Shown one piece after another: positions 33,008 to 33,117 of a stretch of DNA of 33,117 nucleotides. A program made the translations under genes and the position numbers. Source of the DNA: an uncultured Mailhella sp. (lineage in GTDB: Bacteria > Desulfobacterota > Desulfovibrionia > Desulfovibrionales > Desulfovibrionaceae); assembly GCF_905187505.1 (NCBI RefSeq), contig NZ_CAJJIC010000012.1:1-33117 (forward strand), in the 5' to 3' direction. Within the stretch, counting starts at the first letter, position 1; each line of letters starts with the position of its first letter. Under the pieces are notes generated by a model that saw only the letters and a list, made by a program, of their open reading frames with translations, did not search any database and was not told the origin of the DNA.

Positions 33008-33061
33008 TATGTAATTTACATATAATTGTATGTGTGAACTCATATATGTAATTTACATATA
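33008..33061 (-). promoter_or_regulatory. Twin palindromic operators for the MarR regulator
   Basis: The 17-base sequence TATGTAATTTACATATA occurs twice, at 33008-33024 and 33045-33061, 37 bases apart. Each contains the perfect palindrome TATGTAA-T-TTACATA (33008-33022 and 33045-33059). A related half-site, ATTACATA, lies at 33082-33089. Both full sites are between the predicted promoter and the MarR start, a position where bound protein would stop transcription. Short AT-rich palindromes of this size are typical MarR sites. Confidence 0.75.
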
Positions 33062-33076
33062 TTTTATATAATTAGA

Positions 33077-33103
33077 ATAATATTACATAAAGAATTGTGT
33101 CAA
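33077..33103 (-). promoter_or_regulatory. Promoter of the MarR-led operon
   Basis: On the minus strand a perfect TTGACA (33098-33103) is followed after 15 bases by TATTAT (33077-33082, 5 of 6 to consensus). The spacer is shorter than ideal, but this is the best promoter in the AT-rich region. Transcription would start near 33070, leaving both operators in an approximately 80-base leader. Confidence 0.6.
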
Positions 33104-33117
33104 CTTAAAAATATAAT

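Overview
The window looks like chromosome from a GC-rich, anaerobic, Desulfovibrio-type bacterium (Desulfovibrionaceae; possibly a gut genus such as Mailhella, Bilophila or Desulfovibrio). The clues are a fused ispDF gene, a zinc-ribbon/Nif3/rnpB neighbourhood, adenylylsulfate-reductase-like flavoproteins with ferredoxins, and a TAXI-type TRAP transporter. The taxonomic call is an inference from gene content. No tRNA, CRISPR array, insertion sequence or phage gene was seen.

Region 1 (1-6.3 kb): the last codons of gcvH, a bidirectional terminator, then a five-gene minus-strand operon. In transcription order it runs UDP-glucose dehydrogenase, UDP-glucuronate 4-epimerase type enzyme, a short polyprenyl-phosphate-sugar-synthase-like GT2, a small membrane protein with two LAB_N-type modules, and an ArnT/PMT-type membrane glycosyltransferase. 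Together these suggest synthesis of UDP-uronic acid, loading onto a lipid carrier and transfer to lipid A or LPS core on the periplasmic side. A long leader with PhoB/OmpR-like direct repeats lies upstream.

Region 2 (6.4-12.2 kb): housekeeping genes on the minus strand (HI0933/YhiN-like flavoprotein, ispDF, RNase P RNA, zinc-ribbon coiled-coil protein, Nif3/DUF34 protein), then a plus-strand DsbA-fold protein.

Region 3 (12.2-20.5 kb): a plus-strand BMP-family (purine nucleoside type) ABC importer: binding protein, two permeases, an MFS transporter embedded in the operon, the double ABC ATPase and a small unknown protein. A perfect palindrome fills the spacer of the putative promoter. Then come a Desulfovibrio-like hairpin repeat and a small exported, extremely acidic protein with a four-codon upstream ORF.

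Region 4 (20.6-33.1 kb): the most unusual part. A ten-gene, tightly packed minus-strand operon opens with a MarR regulator in an AT-rich island that carries two identical palindromic operators. It continues with a GltD-like NAD(P)H/FAD protein with extra ferredoxin modules, a FrdA/AprA-like flavoprotein, a fused TRAP permease, a TAXI binding protein, a 2[4Fe-4S] ferredoxin overlapping a second AprA-like flavoprotein, an MmgE/PrpD enzyme, an octopine-dehydrogenase-family enzyme and a maleate-isomerase/Asp-Glu-racemase-family enzyme, and ends at a strong terminator. This reads as a self-contained, substrate-inducible import-and-reduction pathway for an unidentified carboxylate, perhaps an unsaturated dicarboxylate or an N-substituted (opine-like) amino acid. 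The substrate cannot be read from sequence alone.
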